A DNA stretch of 64,000 nt from Georgenia_A wangjunii. Lineage in GTDB: Bacteria > Actinomycetota > Actinomycetes > Actinomycetales > Actinomycetaceae. The notes below the pieces were generated by a model. The model ran no database searches. It saw only the letters and a program-made list of their open reading frames with translations, and was not told the origin of the DNA. Both the position numbers and the translations under genes were made by a program. The stretch lies in the NCBI RefSeq assembly GCF_036421915.1, contig NZ_JAZGOM010000010.1. One strand, written 5' to 3'. This document shows, piece by piece, positions 1 to 8,362 of the stretch; position 1 is the first letter of the stretch; every line of letters begins with the position of its first letter.

Positions 1-1392
1 GCGGCCGGGCGCCGGGCGCGCGTCGGGGCACTCTTCCCGGGCGAGCGGCTCGTCGTCCCCGCGGGTGCGCTCGTCGTCCGCTCGAACGACACCGACTACC
101 GCTTCCGGGCGCACTCGGCGTTCGTCCACCTCACCGGCCTCGCCGCCGAGGCCGAGCCCGACGCCGTCCTCGTCCTCCACCCGGTCGCCCCCGACGAGCA
201 GCCCGCAGACGTCACCGGTTCGGAGCCCGAGGCCGCCACCCACGAGGCCGTCCTGTACTTCCGCCCCCGGGCCGGCCGCGACACCGAGGAGTTCTTCGCG
301 GACGCGCGGTACGGCGAGCTGTGGGTGGGGGCGCGCCCGAGCCTGGCGGAGGTCGAGGCCCGCACGGGGCTGCGCTGCGCCCACATCGACGGGCTCGCGG
401 ACGCCCTCGCCAAGGACGCCGGCGCGGGTGGGGTGCAGCTGCGGGTCGCCAGCGCCGCGGACGCGGCCGTCGAGGCGCTCGTCGCGGCGGCGCGGAGCGG
501 GCAGGAGGGGACGGCCGACGCCGACGCCGGCCTCGTCGAGGCCCTGTCCGAGCTCCGGCTCGTCAAGGACGACTACGAGGTCGAGCAGATGCGCCACGCC
601 GTCGCCGCGACCGTCGAGGGCTTCGCGGACATGGTGCGCGCGCTGCCCCGCGCCGTCGCCCACCACCGCGGGGAGCGCGTCCTCGAGGGCGCCTTCGGTG
701 CGAAGGCGCGCGAGGAGGGCAACGCCGTCGGCTACGACACGATCGCCGCCGCCGGCAACCACGCCAACACGCTCCACTGGATCGCGAACGACGGCGCCGT
801 GCGCCCCGGTGACCTCGTCCTCATCGACGCGGGCGTCGAGGTCGACTCCCTCTACACGGCCGACGTCACGCGGACGATCCCCGTCGACGGTGTCTTCACC
901 GAGCCCCAGCGCCGGGTCTACACGGCCGTGCTCGACGCCGCGGACGCCGCCTTCGCCGTGGCCGGGCGCCCCGGCGCGCGGTTCAAGGACGTCCACGCGG
1001 CGGCCATGGATGTCATCGCCGCCCGCCTCGCCGAGTGGGGCCTCCTGCCGGGCACCGCGGCGGAGTCGCTCGCCCCCGAGGGCCAGTTCCACCGTCGCTG
1101 GATGGTGCACGGCACGAGCCACCACCTCGGTCTCGACGTCCACGACTGCGCCCAGGCCAGGCGGGAGATGTACCTCGAGGCCGAGCTCGAGCCCGGGATG
1201 GTCTTCACGATCGAGCCGGGCCTGTACTTCCGCGCCGACGACCTCGCCGTGCCGGCCGAGCTGCGCGGGATCGGTGTCCGCATCGAGGACGACGTCCTCG
1301 TCACCGCCGACGGCGTGGAGAACCTCTCCGCCGCCCTGCCCCGGCGCCCCGACGACGTCGAGGCGTGGATGGCGTCGCTGCGTCAGGCCTGA
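1..1392 (+). CDS. pepP: Xaa-Pro aminopeptidase (aminopeptidase P), 5' end outside window
   Basis: The reading frame is open from base 1, so the N-terminus lies off the window and 463 residues are visible. The first ~110 residues resemble the AMP_N/creatinase N domain (RSNDTDYRF, AFVHLTGL). The rest is an M24 pita-bread metallopeptidase. All five dinuclear-metal ligands are visible: two Asp in the IDAGVEVDSLYTADVT stretch, His in HGTSHHLGLDVHD, Glu in FTIEPGLYF and Glu in GVRIEDDV. The family removes N-terminal residues preceding proline, normally in the cytoplasm. The family is about 500 aa, so roughly 40-80 residues are missing. Its last 10 bases overlap the convergent gene downstream. Confidence 0.95.
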   Translation, partial: AAGRRARVGALFPGERLVVPAGALVVRSNDTDYRFRAHSAFVHLTGLAAEAEPDAVLVLHPVAPDEQPADVTGSEPEAATHEAVLYFRPRAGRDTEEFFADARYGELWVGARPSLAEVEARTGLRCAHIDGLADALAKDAGAGGVQLRVASAADAAVEALVAAARSGQEGTADADAGLVEALSELRLVKDDYEVEQMRHAVAATVEGFADMVRALPRAVAHHRGERVLEGAFGAKAREEGNAVGYDTIAAAGNHANTLHWIANDGAVRPGDLVLIDAGVEVDSLYTADVTRTIPVDGVFTEPQRRVYTAVLDAADAAFAVAGRPGARFKDVHAAAMDVIAARLAEWGLLPGTAAESLAPEGQFHRRWMVHGTSHHLGLDVHDCAQARREMYLEAELEPGMVFTIEPGLYFRADDLAVPAELRGIGVRIEDDVLVTADGVENLSAALPRRPDDVEAWMASLRQA

Positions 1393-2213
1393 CCGGCGCC
1401 GCCGGCCAGGTGGGCGCGAGCGAAGGCGAGGGACGCGGCGAGCGCCTCGTCGCGGGCGTCCTCGCTCATCTTGCGCGTCGTCACCTCGACGGCGACGGAC
1501 CCCGTGAACCCGATCCCGGGCAGCAGCTCGAGCAGCTCTCCGCAGGGCTGCGCACCTGCACCCGGGACGAGGTGCTCGTCCCGGTTGGAGCCCGAGGAGT
1601 CGGTGAGGTGGACGTGCGCGAGGCGGGGGCCGAGCGCCCGCGCCGCCGCGAGCGCGTCCATCCCGGCGATCCCGGCGTGGGAGAGGTCGAGCGTGACGTG
1701 GGCGTAGTCGAGCGGCACGGGGTCCCAGTGCGGCAGGTAGGCGTGGCGGTCGCGGGCCCGCGGGCTCTCCCGGGAGCGCGCCTTCCACGGGAACATGTTC
1801 TCGACCGTCAGCTTGACGGCGGTGCGCTCCTGCCGCTCGGCGACCCCGGTGACGAACCCGCGGGCGTAGTCCCGCTGCCAGCGGAACGGCGGGTGCATGA
1901 CGACGACCTCGGCGCCGAGCGCCTCGGCCAGCGCGGCTGACCGGTCGACCTTCGCCCACGGGTCCGAGCCCCACACCCGCTGGGTGAGCAGGAGCGTCGG
2001 TGCGTGGACGGACAGCACCGGCACGCCGTGCTGCTGGACGAGGTCGCGCAGGGTGTCGACGTCCTGGGACGCCGGCTCACGCCACACCATGACCTCGACG
2101 CCGTCGTACCCCAGGCGCGCCGCCTGCGCGAAGGCCCAGGCGGTGCTCTGCGGGTAGCACGAGGACGTCGACAGCGCGACGGACGTGCCCGGTCCTTGCC
2201 CGTTCGCGCTCAC
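1383..2213 (-). CDS. Sugar phosphate isomerase/epimerase-like TIM-barrel protein
   Basis: This 276-residue protein has the pattern of the xylose isomerase-like/AP endonuclease 2 TIM-barrel superfamily: LGYDGVEVMVW early, SVHAPT, EVVVMHPP, TVENMFP and a late HVHLTDS. Metal-binding residues typical of this fold (Glu, His, Asp) are therefore present, but the substrate cannot be named. The GTG start at 2213 overlaps the TGA of the upstream stress-protein gene (GTGA), which implies translational coupling. It converges on pepP with a 10-bp overlap. Confidence 0.8.
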   Translation of the reverse strand: MSANGQGPGTSVALSTSSCYPQSTAWAFAQAARLGYDGVEVMVWREPASQDVDTLRDLVQQHGVPVLSVHAPTLLLTQRVWGSDPWAKVDRSAALAEALGAEVVVMHPPFRWQRDYARGFVTGVAERQERTAVKLTVENMFPWKARSRESPRARDRHAYLPHWDPVPLDYAHVTLDLSHAGIAGMDALAAARALGPRLAHVHLTDSSGSNRDEHLVPGAGAQPCGELLELLPGIGFTGSVAVEVTTRKMSEDARDEALAASLAFARAHLAGGAGQA

Positions 2214-2914
2214 TCGCGGGGACCGGTCCCCGCCGGGTCGTGGGGGTCCTCGACCGGCGCGGCCGGCAGCCGCTGGCCGTAGCGCGGGTTGCCGTCCGCG
2301 TCCTCGAGCGGGGTGAAGCGCGACGGCGGGCGGGCCGCGTCCGGGGCCTCCCCGCCGGCCGGGGGCGCCACCGGGGCGCCGACGGCGGGCGGCTGGGCGG
2401 CGCGCGCCACGGGTGCCGCTGCGCCGGTGCCACGGACGCCGGTCTCGGCGAGGGCCCGCCTCGCCTCACCGGCGTACTCGTCCTCGCACAGGAGCGTGTA
2501 GCGCCCGGCGACGACCTGGCTCGAGGACGTGAAGTCACGCTTCCCGCCGGTGAGGGCGTAGGAGACGAGGCCGAAGAGCATGCCGAAGGCGGCTCCGATG
2601 AGGAGGGCCGGCAGGAGCATGACGAAGACGTCGCCGTCGGCGAGGAGCCCGAAGAGCAGCCCGACGAAGAGCCCGAACCAGGCGCCGGACATGGCCCCGG
2701 CGAGCGCGACGCGCGGGTAGGTGAGGCGGCCGGTGATCCGCTCGACCATGTGCAGGTCCGTGCCGACGATGGTCGTCCGCTCGACGGCGAAGGCCCGGTC
2801 GGAGAGCTGGTCGACCGCCTTCTGCGCCTCGAGGTAGGTGTCGAAGGAGGCGACGGCGACGCCCTTGGGCAGGGTGGGGGTCGTCGGCACGGAGATCCGG
2901 CTCTTGGGAGGCAT
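2210..2914 (-). CDS. YflT/general stress protein 17M-domain membrane protein
   Basis: This 234-residue protein has an N-terminal YflT-like domain (residues ~16-70, from VAVASFDTYLEAQKAVDQL to the DLHMVERITGR stretch). Two glycine-rich membrane segments follow (about 75-125, including GAWFGLFVGLLFGLLADG and a second hydrophobic run after VFVMLLPA). The C-terminal tail is proline- and alanine-rich and looks disordered. In Firmicutes YflT belongs to the general stress regulon; a stress role here is inference. The start is the ATG at 2914, preceded at 6 nt by GAGAAT, a weaker match to the leaderless -10 pattern seen elsewhere in this window. It is divergent from the MgtE-N/CBS gene. Confidence 0.8.
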   Translation of the reverse strand: MPPKSRISVPTTPTLPKGVAVASFDTYLEAQKAVDQLSDRAFAVERTTIVGTDLHMVERITGRLTYPRVALAGAMSGAWFGLFVGLLFGLLADGDVFVMLLPALLIGAAFGMLFGLVSYALTGGKRDFTSSSQVVAGRYTLLCEDEYAGEARRALAETGVRGTGAAAPVARAAQPPAVGAPVAPPAGGEAPDAARPPSRFTPLEDADGNPRYGQRLPAAPVEDPHDPAGTGPRE

Positions 2915-3021
2915 GCCCCGATTCTCTCCCGCGTCGGGCACCGGCGCCACGTCCGCCCCCCGCGAGGGCGCAGGCGTGCGCCGACGTGCCCACTGCGTCG
3001 GCACGGGGCCGGGCCGGGACC

Positions 3022-3027
3022 TAGGCT
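3022..3027 (+). promoter_or_regulatory. -10 element TAGGCT, leaderless promoter of the MgtE-N/CBS gene
   Basis: TAGGCT ends 7 nt before the ATG at 3035, so transcription is expected to begin at or next to the start codon. No Shine-Dalgarno sequence lies in between. The same geometry recurs in this window. Confidence 0.6.
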
Positions 3028-3034
3028 GGCGGCC

Positions 3035-4333
3035 ATGACCACCTCCCCGACCCGGAACCCCCCGTCCCGCGTCTTCGTCGGGCGGCTGGCGGGCACCGAC
3101 GTCTTCGACCCGCTCGGTGACCGCGTCGGCCGGGTGCACGACGTCGTCGTCCTCCTGCGTCCGAAGGGACCCCCGAACGCCGTCGGCCTCGTCGTCGAGG
3201 TCCCCGGCAAGCGGCGGGTCTTCCTCGCACTGAGCCGGGTCGTCAGCATCGACACCGGCGCGGTCATCTCGACCGGCCTGCTCAACCTGCGGAGGTTCTC
3301 CCAGCGCACCGCCGAGACCCTCGCCGTCGGTGAGCTGCTCGACCGGGAGGTGATCCTCAACGACGGCTCGGGGAGGGCCGTCGTCCAGGACGTCGCGATC
3401 GAGCAGCAGCGCAACCGGGACTGGGTCGTGAGCCAGCTGTTCGTGCGCCGCGTCCTCGAGGGCCGCAGCCTGCGCCGGCGGCGGGGCGAGACGCTCCTCG
3501 TCGACGTCGGCGACGTCACCGGGCTCATCGACGAGAGCAGCCAGCAGGGCGCGGCCGCGCTCCTCGCCACCCTCGAGGACCTCAAGCCCGCCGACCTGGC
3601 CGACTTCCTCCACGACCTCCCCGGGGCCCGCCAGCTCGAGGTCGCCAACGAGCTCGGCGACGAGCGGCTCGCCGACGTCCTCGAGGAGCTCGGCGAGGAG
3701 GACCGGGTCGCGATCGTCGCGGGGCTCGACCCCGAGCGCGCGGCGGACGTCCTCGACGTCATGCAGCCCGACGACGCGGCCGACCTCATCAGCGAGCTCC
3801 CGACGGCGCGCGCGGCCGAGCTGCTCGAGCTCATGGAGCCCGAGGAGGCCGACGACGTGCGCCGGCTCCTCGCCTACGACGAGCACACGGCGGGCGGGCT
3901 CATGACGACCGAGCCGCTCATCCTCCCCCCGGAGGCCACCGTGGCCACCCTCCTCGCGGCGGCGCGCCGTCCCGACGTCACGCCCGCGCTGGCGACGATG
4001 GTCTTCGTCGTGCGCCCGCCGCTCGAGACCCCGACCGGCACGCTGCTCGGGGCCGTCCACATCCAGCGGGCGCTGCGCGAGCCGCCGCACCGGCTCATCG
4101 GCGCCCTCCTCGACCGGGACATCGAGCCGGTGGACCCGCAGGACGACATCGGCAAGGTGACGCGGCTCCTGGCGACGTACAACCTCACGGCGCTGCCCGT
4201 CGTCGACGAGGACCGCCACCTCCTCGGCGCGATCAGCGTCGACGACGTGCTCGACCACCTGCTGCCCGAGGACTGGCGCGACGCCGACGAGGACGCCACC
4301 GACGAGGCGATGACGAGGAGTGCCCATGGCTGA
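3035..4333 (+). CDS. MgtE N-terminal/CBS-domain protein without membrane domain
   Basis: This 432-residue soluble protein has three parts. A PRC-barrel-like region comes first (FVGRLAGTDVFDPLGDRVG; a second copy around DREVILNDGSGRAVVQDVAI). The superhelical MgtE intracellular N domain occupies residues ~170-290, with repeated helices such as KPADLADFLHDLP, ERAADVLDVM and DDAADLISELP. A CBS pair follows (~290-425, YNLTALPVVDEDRHLLGAI). The Mg2+ channel transmembrane domain of MgtE is absent, so it is more likely a cytosolic sensor or partner than a transporter. Related CBS proteins sit at this locus in other actinobacteria. The stop overlaps the DUF1003 gene by 8 bp. Confidence 0.85.
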   Translation: MTTSPTRNPPSRVFVGRLAGTDVFDPLGDRVGRVHDVVVLLRPKGPPNAVGLVVEVPGKRRVFLALSRVVSIDTGAVISTGLLNLRRFSQRTAETLAVGELLDREVILNDGSGRAVVQDVAIEQQRNRDWVVSQLFVRRVLEGRSLRRRRGETLLVDVGDVTGLIDESSQQGAAALLATLEDLKPADLADFLHDLPGARQLEVANELGDERLADVLEELGEEDRVAIVAGLDPERAADVLDVMQPDDAADLISELPTARAAELLELMEPEEADDVRRLLAYDEHTAGGLMTTEPLILPPEATVATLLAAARRPDVTPALATMVFVVRPPLETPTGTLLGAVHIQRALREPPHRLIGALLDRDIEPVDPQDDIGKVTRLLATYNLTALPVVDEDRHLLGAISVDDVLDHLLPEDWRDADEDATDEAMTRSAHG

Positions 4334-4844
4334 CCGTCTCGACACCCCGCTCGAGCCCCGGCGCCGGTGGCGCCGCCCCCGGCTGGACTCCGAGGCCGTC
4401 GGGAGCGTCTCCGAGGCGATCGCGCGCTTCACCGGCACGCCGCGCTTCCTCCTCTACCTCACCGGGTTCGTCATCGTGTGGCTCAGCTGGAACACGTGGG
4501 GACCCGAGGCGCTGCGCTTCGACCGCGCCGAGCTCGGGTTCACCGCGCTCACGCTCATGCTCTCCCTCCAGGCCTCCTACGCCGCCCCGCTCATCCTGCT
4601 CGCGCAGAACCGGCAGGACGACCGGGACCGCGTGACGGCGGAGCAGGACCGGCAGCGGGCGGAGCGCAACCTCGCGGACACCGAGTACCTCGCCCGCGAG
4701 ATGGCGGCGCTGCGCATGGCGCTCGGCGAGGTGGCGACCCGCGACTTCGTCCGCTCCGAGCTCCGGAGCCTCCTCGAGGACCTCCAGGACCCGGACGAGG
4801 ACGAGCGCGGGAACCGGGCCGGCGAGGGCGACCGGCGCCGCTGA
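4326..4844 (+). CDS. DUF1003 family membrane protein
   Basis: This 172-residue protein matches the DUF1003 pattern. A helix (AIARFTGTPRFLLYLTGF) is followed by a first membrane segment through VIVWLSWNTWGP, then a second at LTLMLSLQASYAAPLILLAQ. A charged coiled-coil tail (RDRVTAEQDRQRAERN) ends with a predicted helical LRSLLEDL. The ATG at 4326 is chosen because GAGGAG lies 5 nt upstream; a GTG at 4320 would be the alternative. It overlaps the MgtE-N/CBS gene by 8 bp and is probably its functional partner. The function is unknown. Confidence 0.85.
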   Translation: MADRLDTPLEPRRRWRRPRLDSEAVGSVSEAIARFTGTPRFLLYLTGFVIVWLSWNTWGPEALRFDRAELGFTALTLMLSLQASYAAPLILLAQNRQDDRDRVTAEQDRQRAERNLADTEYLAREMAALRMALGEVATRDFVRSELRSLLEDLQDPDEDERGNRAGEGDRRR

Positions 4845-4895
4845 CGGCGGCGCCGGTGTGACTCACGGCATGACCGGGGGTCCGCCACCGCGACC

Positions 4896-4901
4896 TACCA
4901 T
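4896..4901 (+). promoter_or_regulatory. -10 element TACCAT, leaderless promoter of mrp
   Basis: TACCAT is separated by exactly 6 nt from the ATG at 4908, and no ribosome binding site is present between them. This predicts an mRNA starting at the AUG. Confidence 0.65.
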
Positions 4902-4907
4902 GGACGT

Positions 4908-6032
4908 ATGACCATTACGACGGAGTCGCTCACCGCTGCCCTCGACACGGTCCTCGACCCGGAGATCCGCCGCCCGATCACGGAGCTCGGCATGGTCCGC
5001 TCCGTGGACGTCGACGGCGCCGGCGAGGTCACGGTCGGCATCGACCTCACGACGGCGGGCTGCCCGCTCAAGACGACGATCACCAAGGACGTCACCGCCG
5101 CCGTGCGAGAGGTACCCGGCGTCACCGAGGTGCGCGTCGACATGGGTGTCATGAGCGACGAGCAGCGCAAGGCCCTGCGCACGCAGCTGCGCGGCGGGGC
5201 GGCCGAGCCGGTCATCCCCTTCTCCGAGCCCGGCTCCCTCACGCGTGTCTACGCGGTCACGTCCGGCAAGGGCGGCGTCGGCAAGTCCACCGTCACGGCG
5301 AACCTCGCGGCCCTCATGGCCGCCGACGGCCTCAAGGTGGGCGTCGTCGACGCCGACATCTACGGCTTCTCGATCCCGCGCATGCTCGGCGTCGAGCACG
5401 CGCCGACGAAGGTCGACGACATGATCCTGCCGCCGGTCGCGCACGACGTGAAGGTCATCTCGATCGGCATGTTCACCCCCGAGGGCCGGCCGGTCGTGTG
5501 GCGCGGCCCCATGCTCCACCGGGCGCTCCAGCAGTTCCTCGCCGACGTCTTCTGGGGCGACCTCGACGTCCTGCTCCTCGACCTCCCGCCCGGCACCGGC
5601 GACATCGCGATCTCCGTCGCCCAGCTCCTGCCGGGCGCCGAGCTGCTCGTCGTCACGACGCCCCAGACCGCGGCCGCCGAGGTCGCCGAGCGTGCGGGCG
5701 CCCTCGCCTCCCAGACCCGCCAGAAGGTCGTCGGGGTCATCGAGAACATGTCCTGGCTCGAGCAGGCGGACGGCTCCCGCCTCGAGATCTTCGGCTCCGG
5801 CGGCGGGCAGAAGGTGAGCGAGCGCCTCACCGAGGGCCTCGGCTACGACGTGCCGCTCCTCGGCCAGGTGCCGATCGAGATCGCGCTGCGCGAGGGCGGG
5901 GACTCCGGCGTGCCGCTCGTCCTCGGTGACGGCGACTCGCCCGCCGCGACGGCGCTGCGCGAGGTCTCGCGCGGCCTGTCCCGCCGCTCCCGCGGCCTCG
6001 CGGGCCGCTCGCTCGGCCTCAGCCCCGTCTGA
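4908..6032 (+). CDS. mrp: Mrp/NBP35 (ApbC) family iron-sulfur cluster carrier ATPase
   Basis: This 374-residue protein has an N-terminal MIP18/DUF59 domain (residues ~1-95) and a P-loop NTPase domain. The domain carries the deviant Walker A SGKGGVGKST near residue 122, VDADIYGFSIPRMLG, and LLLDLPPGTGD. Family members bind and deliver Fe-S clusters in the cytosol. The usual CxxC of Mrp carriers is not obvious near the C-terminus, where homologues with CPHC show ENMSWLEQADGSRLEIFG here, so cluster carriage may differ. It is convergent with tatB. The start is fixed by the leaderless -10 element. Confidence 0.93.
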   Translation: MTITTESLTAALDTVLDPEIRRPITELGMVRSVDVDGAGEVTVGIDLTTAGCPLKTTITKDVTAAVREVPGVTEVRVDMGVMSDEQRKALRTQLRGGAAEPVIPFSEPGSLTRVYAVTSGKGGVGKSTVTANLAALMAADGLKVGVVDADIYGFSIPRMLGVEHAPTKVDDMILPPVAHDVKVISIGMFTPEGRPVVWRGPMLHRALQQFLADVFWGDLDVLLLDLPPGTGDIAISVAQLLPGAELLVVTTPQTAAAEVAERAGALASQTRQKVVGVIENMSWLEQADGSRLEIFGSGGGQKVSERLTEGLGYDVPLLGQVPIEIALREGGDSGVPLVLGDGDSPAATALREVSRGLSRRSRGLAGRSLGLSPV

Positions 6033-6113
6033 CCCGCCCGCCCGGGCGCGGTCGGCTCCGGAGCGGATCACCGCCTGGAGTCCGGGGTGCGATCCCCTGC
6101 CGGGGGGCGTGCG

Positions 6114-6608
6114 TCAGGTGGCCTCGTCGTCGAACGGGGTCGGTGCGGGCCCGGTCGCGCCGGTGACGGGCGCGCTTCCGCCGGCCGCCCGGGTCGCGCC
6201 CGGCCCGCGCCAGGCCGCGCCCGGCGCTCCCGCGCCGGCAGCCGTGCCCGCCGCTCCCGCTCCCGCGCCGGCCGCGGTCCGTCCGGGCGTGCCCCCGGCC
6301 GGCTTCCTGCCGAGCGTGCCGGCCGCGCTGCGCGAGCTCGAGGCCGTGTGCCCGGCGTCGTCCTCCATGAACGCCTCACGCACGATCCGGCGCGGGTCGT
6401 ACTGGCGCGGGTCGAACGCGGCGAGGTCGAGGTCCGCGAACTCGTCGCCGAGCTCGGTGCGCACGCGCTCCTGGGCGCCGGTGGCCATCTTCTTCAGCTC
6501 GCGGGCGAGCCGGGCGAGCTGCTGGGCGTACACCGGCAGCCGTTCGGGGCCGACGACGATGAGGGCGATGATGAGGAGGACGACCGCCTCTGACCCACTG
6601 ATCGGCAC
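6114..6608 (-). CDS. tatB: Sec-independent protein translocase TatB
   Basis: This 164-residue protein has one N-terminal membrane helix (residues ~8-22, AVVLLIIALIVVGPERLP). The Glu-Arg-Leu-Pro hinge is followed by an amphipathic helix (QQLARLARELKKMATGAQ) and a proline/alanine-rich disordered tail, the TatB plan. It would act with TatA and TatC at the membrane to export folded proteins. It lies 47 nt downstream of the HtrA gene, the same sigE-antisigma-htrA-tatB order as in mycobacteria (from memory). Confidence 0.9.
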   Translation of the reverse strand: MPISGSEAVVLLIIALIVVGPERLPVYAQQLARLARELKKMATGAQERVRTELGDEFADLDLAAFDPRQYDPRRIVREAFMEDDAGHTASSSRSAAGTLGRKPAGGTPGRTAAGAGAGAAGTAAGAGAPGAAWRGPGATRAAGGSAPVTGATGPAPTPFDDEAT

Positions 6609-6655
6609 CGCCCCAGCATAGGCGCGCCGCGAGCCGCCCGCGGAGCGGCGACGCC

Positions 6656-8326
6656 CTACTCGCTCGTCGCCTCCCCGAGGACGACCTCGACCTCCTGCTC
6701 GCCGTCCCCGCGGCGCACGGTGAGGACGACGCTCTCCCCCGGCGCCCGCGCCCGGATCGCGACGATGAGCTCCTGCGGCGCCGTGACCGGCTGACCGTCG
6801 ATGTGGGTGATGACGTCGCCCGGGTCGATGCCGGCCTCGTCGCCGGGCCCGCCGGGCGTCACCGCCGGGGCGTCCGGCGCGTCGGCGGAGATGACCTGGA
6901 CGCCCACGCCCGAGTAGCGCGTGTCGAGCGCGACCCCGATGACCGGGTAGGTGGCCGTCCCCGTCTCGATGATCTGCTCCGCGGTCCGGCGCACCTGGTT
7001 GGAGGGGATCGCGAAGCCGAGGCCGATGCTGCCCGTCGTACGGCCCGCCGCCTGCGCGATGGCCGTGTTGATCCCGATGACCTCTCCGGAGACCCCGACG
7101 AGGGGCCCGCCCGAGTTGCCGGGGTTGATGGCGGCGTCGGTCTGGATCGCGTTGATGAAGGAGGTGTCGTCGCTGCCGCCGGCCTCGACGGGGCGGTTGA
7201 GCGCCGAGACGATCCCGCTCGTCACCGTGCCCTCGAGCCCGAGCGGGGCCCCGATGGCGACGACGGGGTCACCGACGACGACGGCGTCCGACTCGGCGAG
7301 GACGAGGGGGGTGAGGCCCTCACGGTCGACGCGCAGGACGGCGAGGTCGTAGTCGGCGGTGCGCCCGACGATCTCGGCGAGCTCCTCCGTGCCGTCGGAG
7401 AACGTGACGAGCACCTGCCCGCCGTCGACGGCGGCCGGGGCGATGACGTGGTTGTTCGTGATGATGTAGCCGTCCTCGCGCAGCACCATCCCGCTTCCCG
7501 ACGAGCCGGTGCTCCCCGTCCGGGTCTGGATGAAGACCGTGCTCTCCAGGGCGGTCGCGGCGATGCCCGCGACGCTGTCCGGAGCGCGGCCGGTGCTCGC
7601 CCCGGAGCCCGCCGAGGGCAGGTTGGAGGTCGCGAACACCTCTCGCCCCCCGACGGCGCCGGCGATGACGCCGACGAGGAGCGCCAGCACGACGAGGAGG
7701 ACCGTGACGCCCAGGCTCACCCGCCGTCGCCCACCGCGTCCGTCGTCACCGCGTCCGCCGTCCGGCGCGTCGTCCCCGGGCGCACCGGGCTGCCAGCCGC
7801 CCGGCCGGCCCCCTGCGCCCGGGCCACCGAGCGCTGGGCCGCCGACGGCGCCACCACCCGGCCGGGACCACGGCAGGGCGCCGCCGACGCCGTCCCGGTC
7901 CCGCCCGCCGGCGGGTTGCGGGTCCGTCCACGAGTCACCGGCCCGCCGGTCGCCGGGCCGGGCCTCGCCGGAACCGGCGGGCCACCCCTCGCCCGGCTCC
8001 GTCGGCCAGCGCGGCGCGACCGGCTGGGCGGCGGGGCCCGCGGAGGGCGACGGGGCCGGCGTACCGGCACCGGGCGCCGTCGCCCCCGGCACGGGGGCAC
8101 CCGGCCCCACCTGCCGGTGGTACGGCTCGGGCCCCGGCGTCGGTGCGGGCCCGTAGTCGGGGGCCGTCCGCCCGTAGGCGGGAGCGGGGCGTGCGTCGTC
8201 GGGCGCGGCGCGCCCCCCGTCGGACGCGCCCGAGGGGGCGGCCGGCGTGGGCGGGGCCTGCCACCACGGCCGTGTCTGCGGGCCCGCACCCGGCCAGCCC
8301 TCGGGGTCCTCGCGGCGATCAGTCAT
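6656..8326 (-). CDS. htrA: HtrA/DegP-like membrane serine protease with PDZ domain
   Basis: This 556-residue protein has a ~200-residue Pro/Gly-rich cytoplasmic leader and a single membrane helix (SLGVTVLLVVLALLVGVIAG). A trypsin-like domain follows, with catalytic His in ITNNHVIA, Asp in DYDLAVLRVD and Ser in GNSGGPLVG, and then a C-terminal PDZ domain (PGDVITHIDGQPV). The protease domain would sit outside the membrane and degrade misfolded envelope proteins. It follows the anti-sigma gene by 36 nt. AAGGAT lies 6 nt upstream of the ATG, so it may also have its own promoter. The leader is longer than in most homologues and resembles low-complexity regions. Confidence 0.93.
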   Translation of the reverse strand: MTDRREDPEGWPGAGPQTRPWWQAPPTPAAPSGASDGGRAAPDDARPAPAYGRTAPDYGPAPTPGPEPYHRQVGPGAPVPGATAPGAGTPAPSPSAGPAAQPVAPRWPTEPGEGWPAGSGEARPGDRRAGDSWTDPQPAGGRDRDGVGGALPWSRPGGGAVGGPALGGPGAGGRPGGWQPGAPGDDAPDGGRGDDGRGGRRRVSLGVTVLLVVLALLVGVIAGAVGGREVFATSNLPSAGSGASTGRAPDSVAGIAATALESTVFIQTRTGSTGSSGSGMVLREDGYIITNNHVIAPAAVDGGQVLVTFSDGTEELAEIVGRTADYDLAVLRVDREGLTPLVLAESDAVVVGDPVVAIGAPLGLEGTVTSGIVSALNRPVEAGGSDDTSFINAIQTDAAINPGNSGGPLVGVSGEVIGINTAIAQAAGRTTGSIGLGFAIPSNQVRRTAEQIIETGTATYPVIGVALDTRYSGVGVQVISADAPDAPAVTPGGPGDEAGIDPGDVITHIDGQPVTAPQELIVAIRARAPGESVVLTVRRGDGEQEVEVVLGEATSE

Positions 8327-8362
8327 GGCCCCATCCTTGCGTGCGTGGCGCCGCGACGGTAC

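Noticed and set aside
65..1507. Long open frame overlapping pepP in another frame
   Set aside because: Arg/Ser/Pro-rich translation typical of an out-of-frame reading of GC-rich DNA; pepP in frame 1 has all catalytic motifs.
2915..4438. Upstream extension of the YflT-type stress gene across the MgtE-N/CBS gene
   Set aside because: The extension is antisense to a gene with clear domains; the ATG at 2914 is followed directly by family homology.
6033..6113. Terminator between mrp and tatB
   Set aside because: Several short palindromes (CGCCCGGGCG, GCTCCGGAGC) but no single stem long enough to claim.
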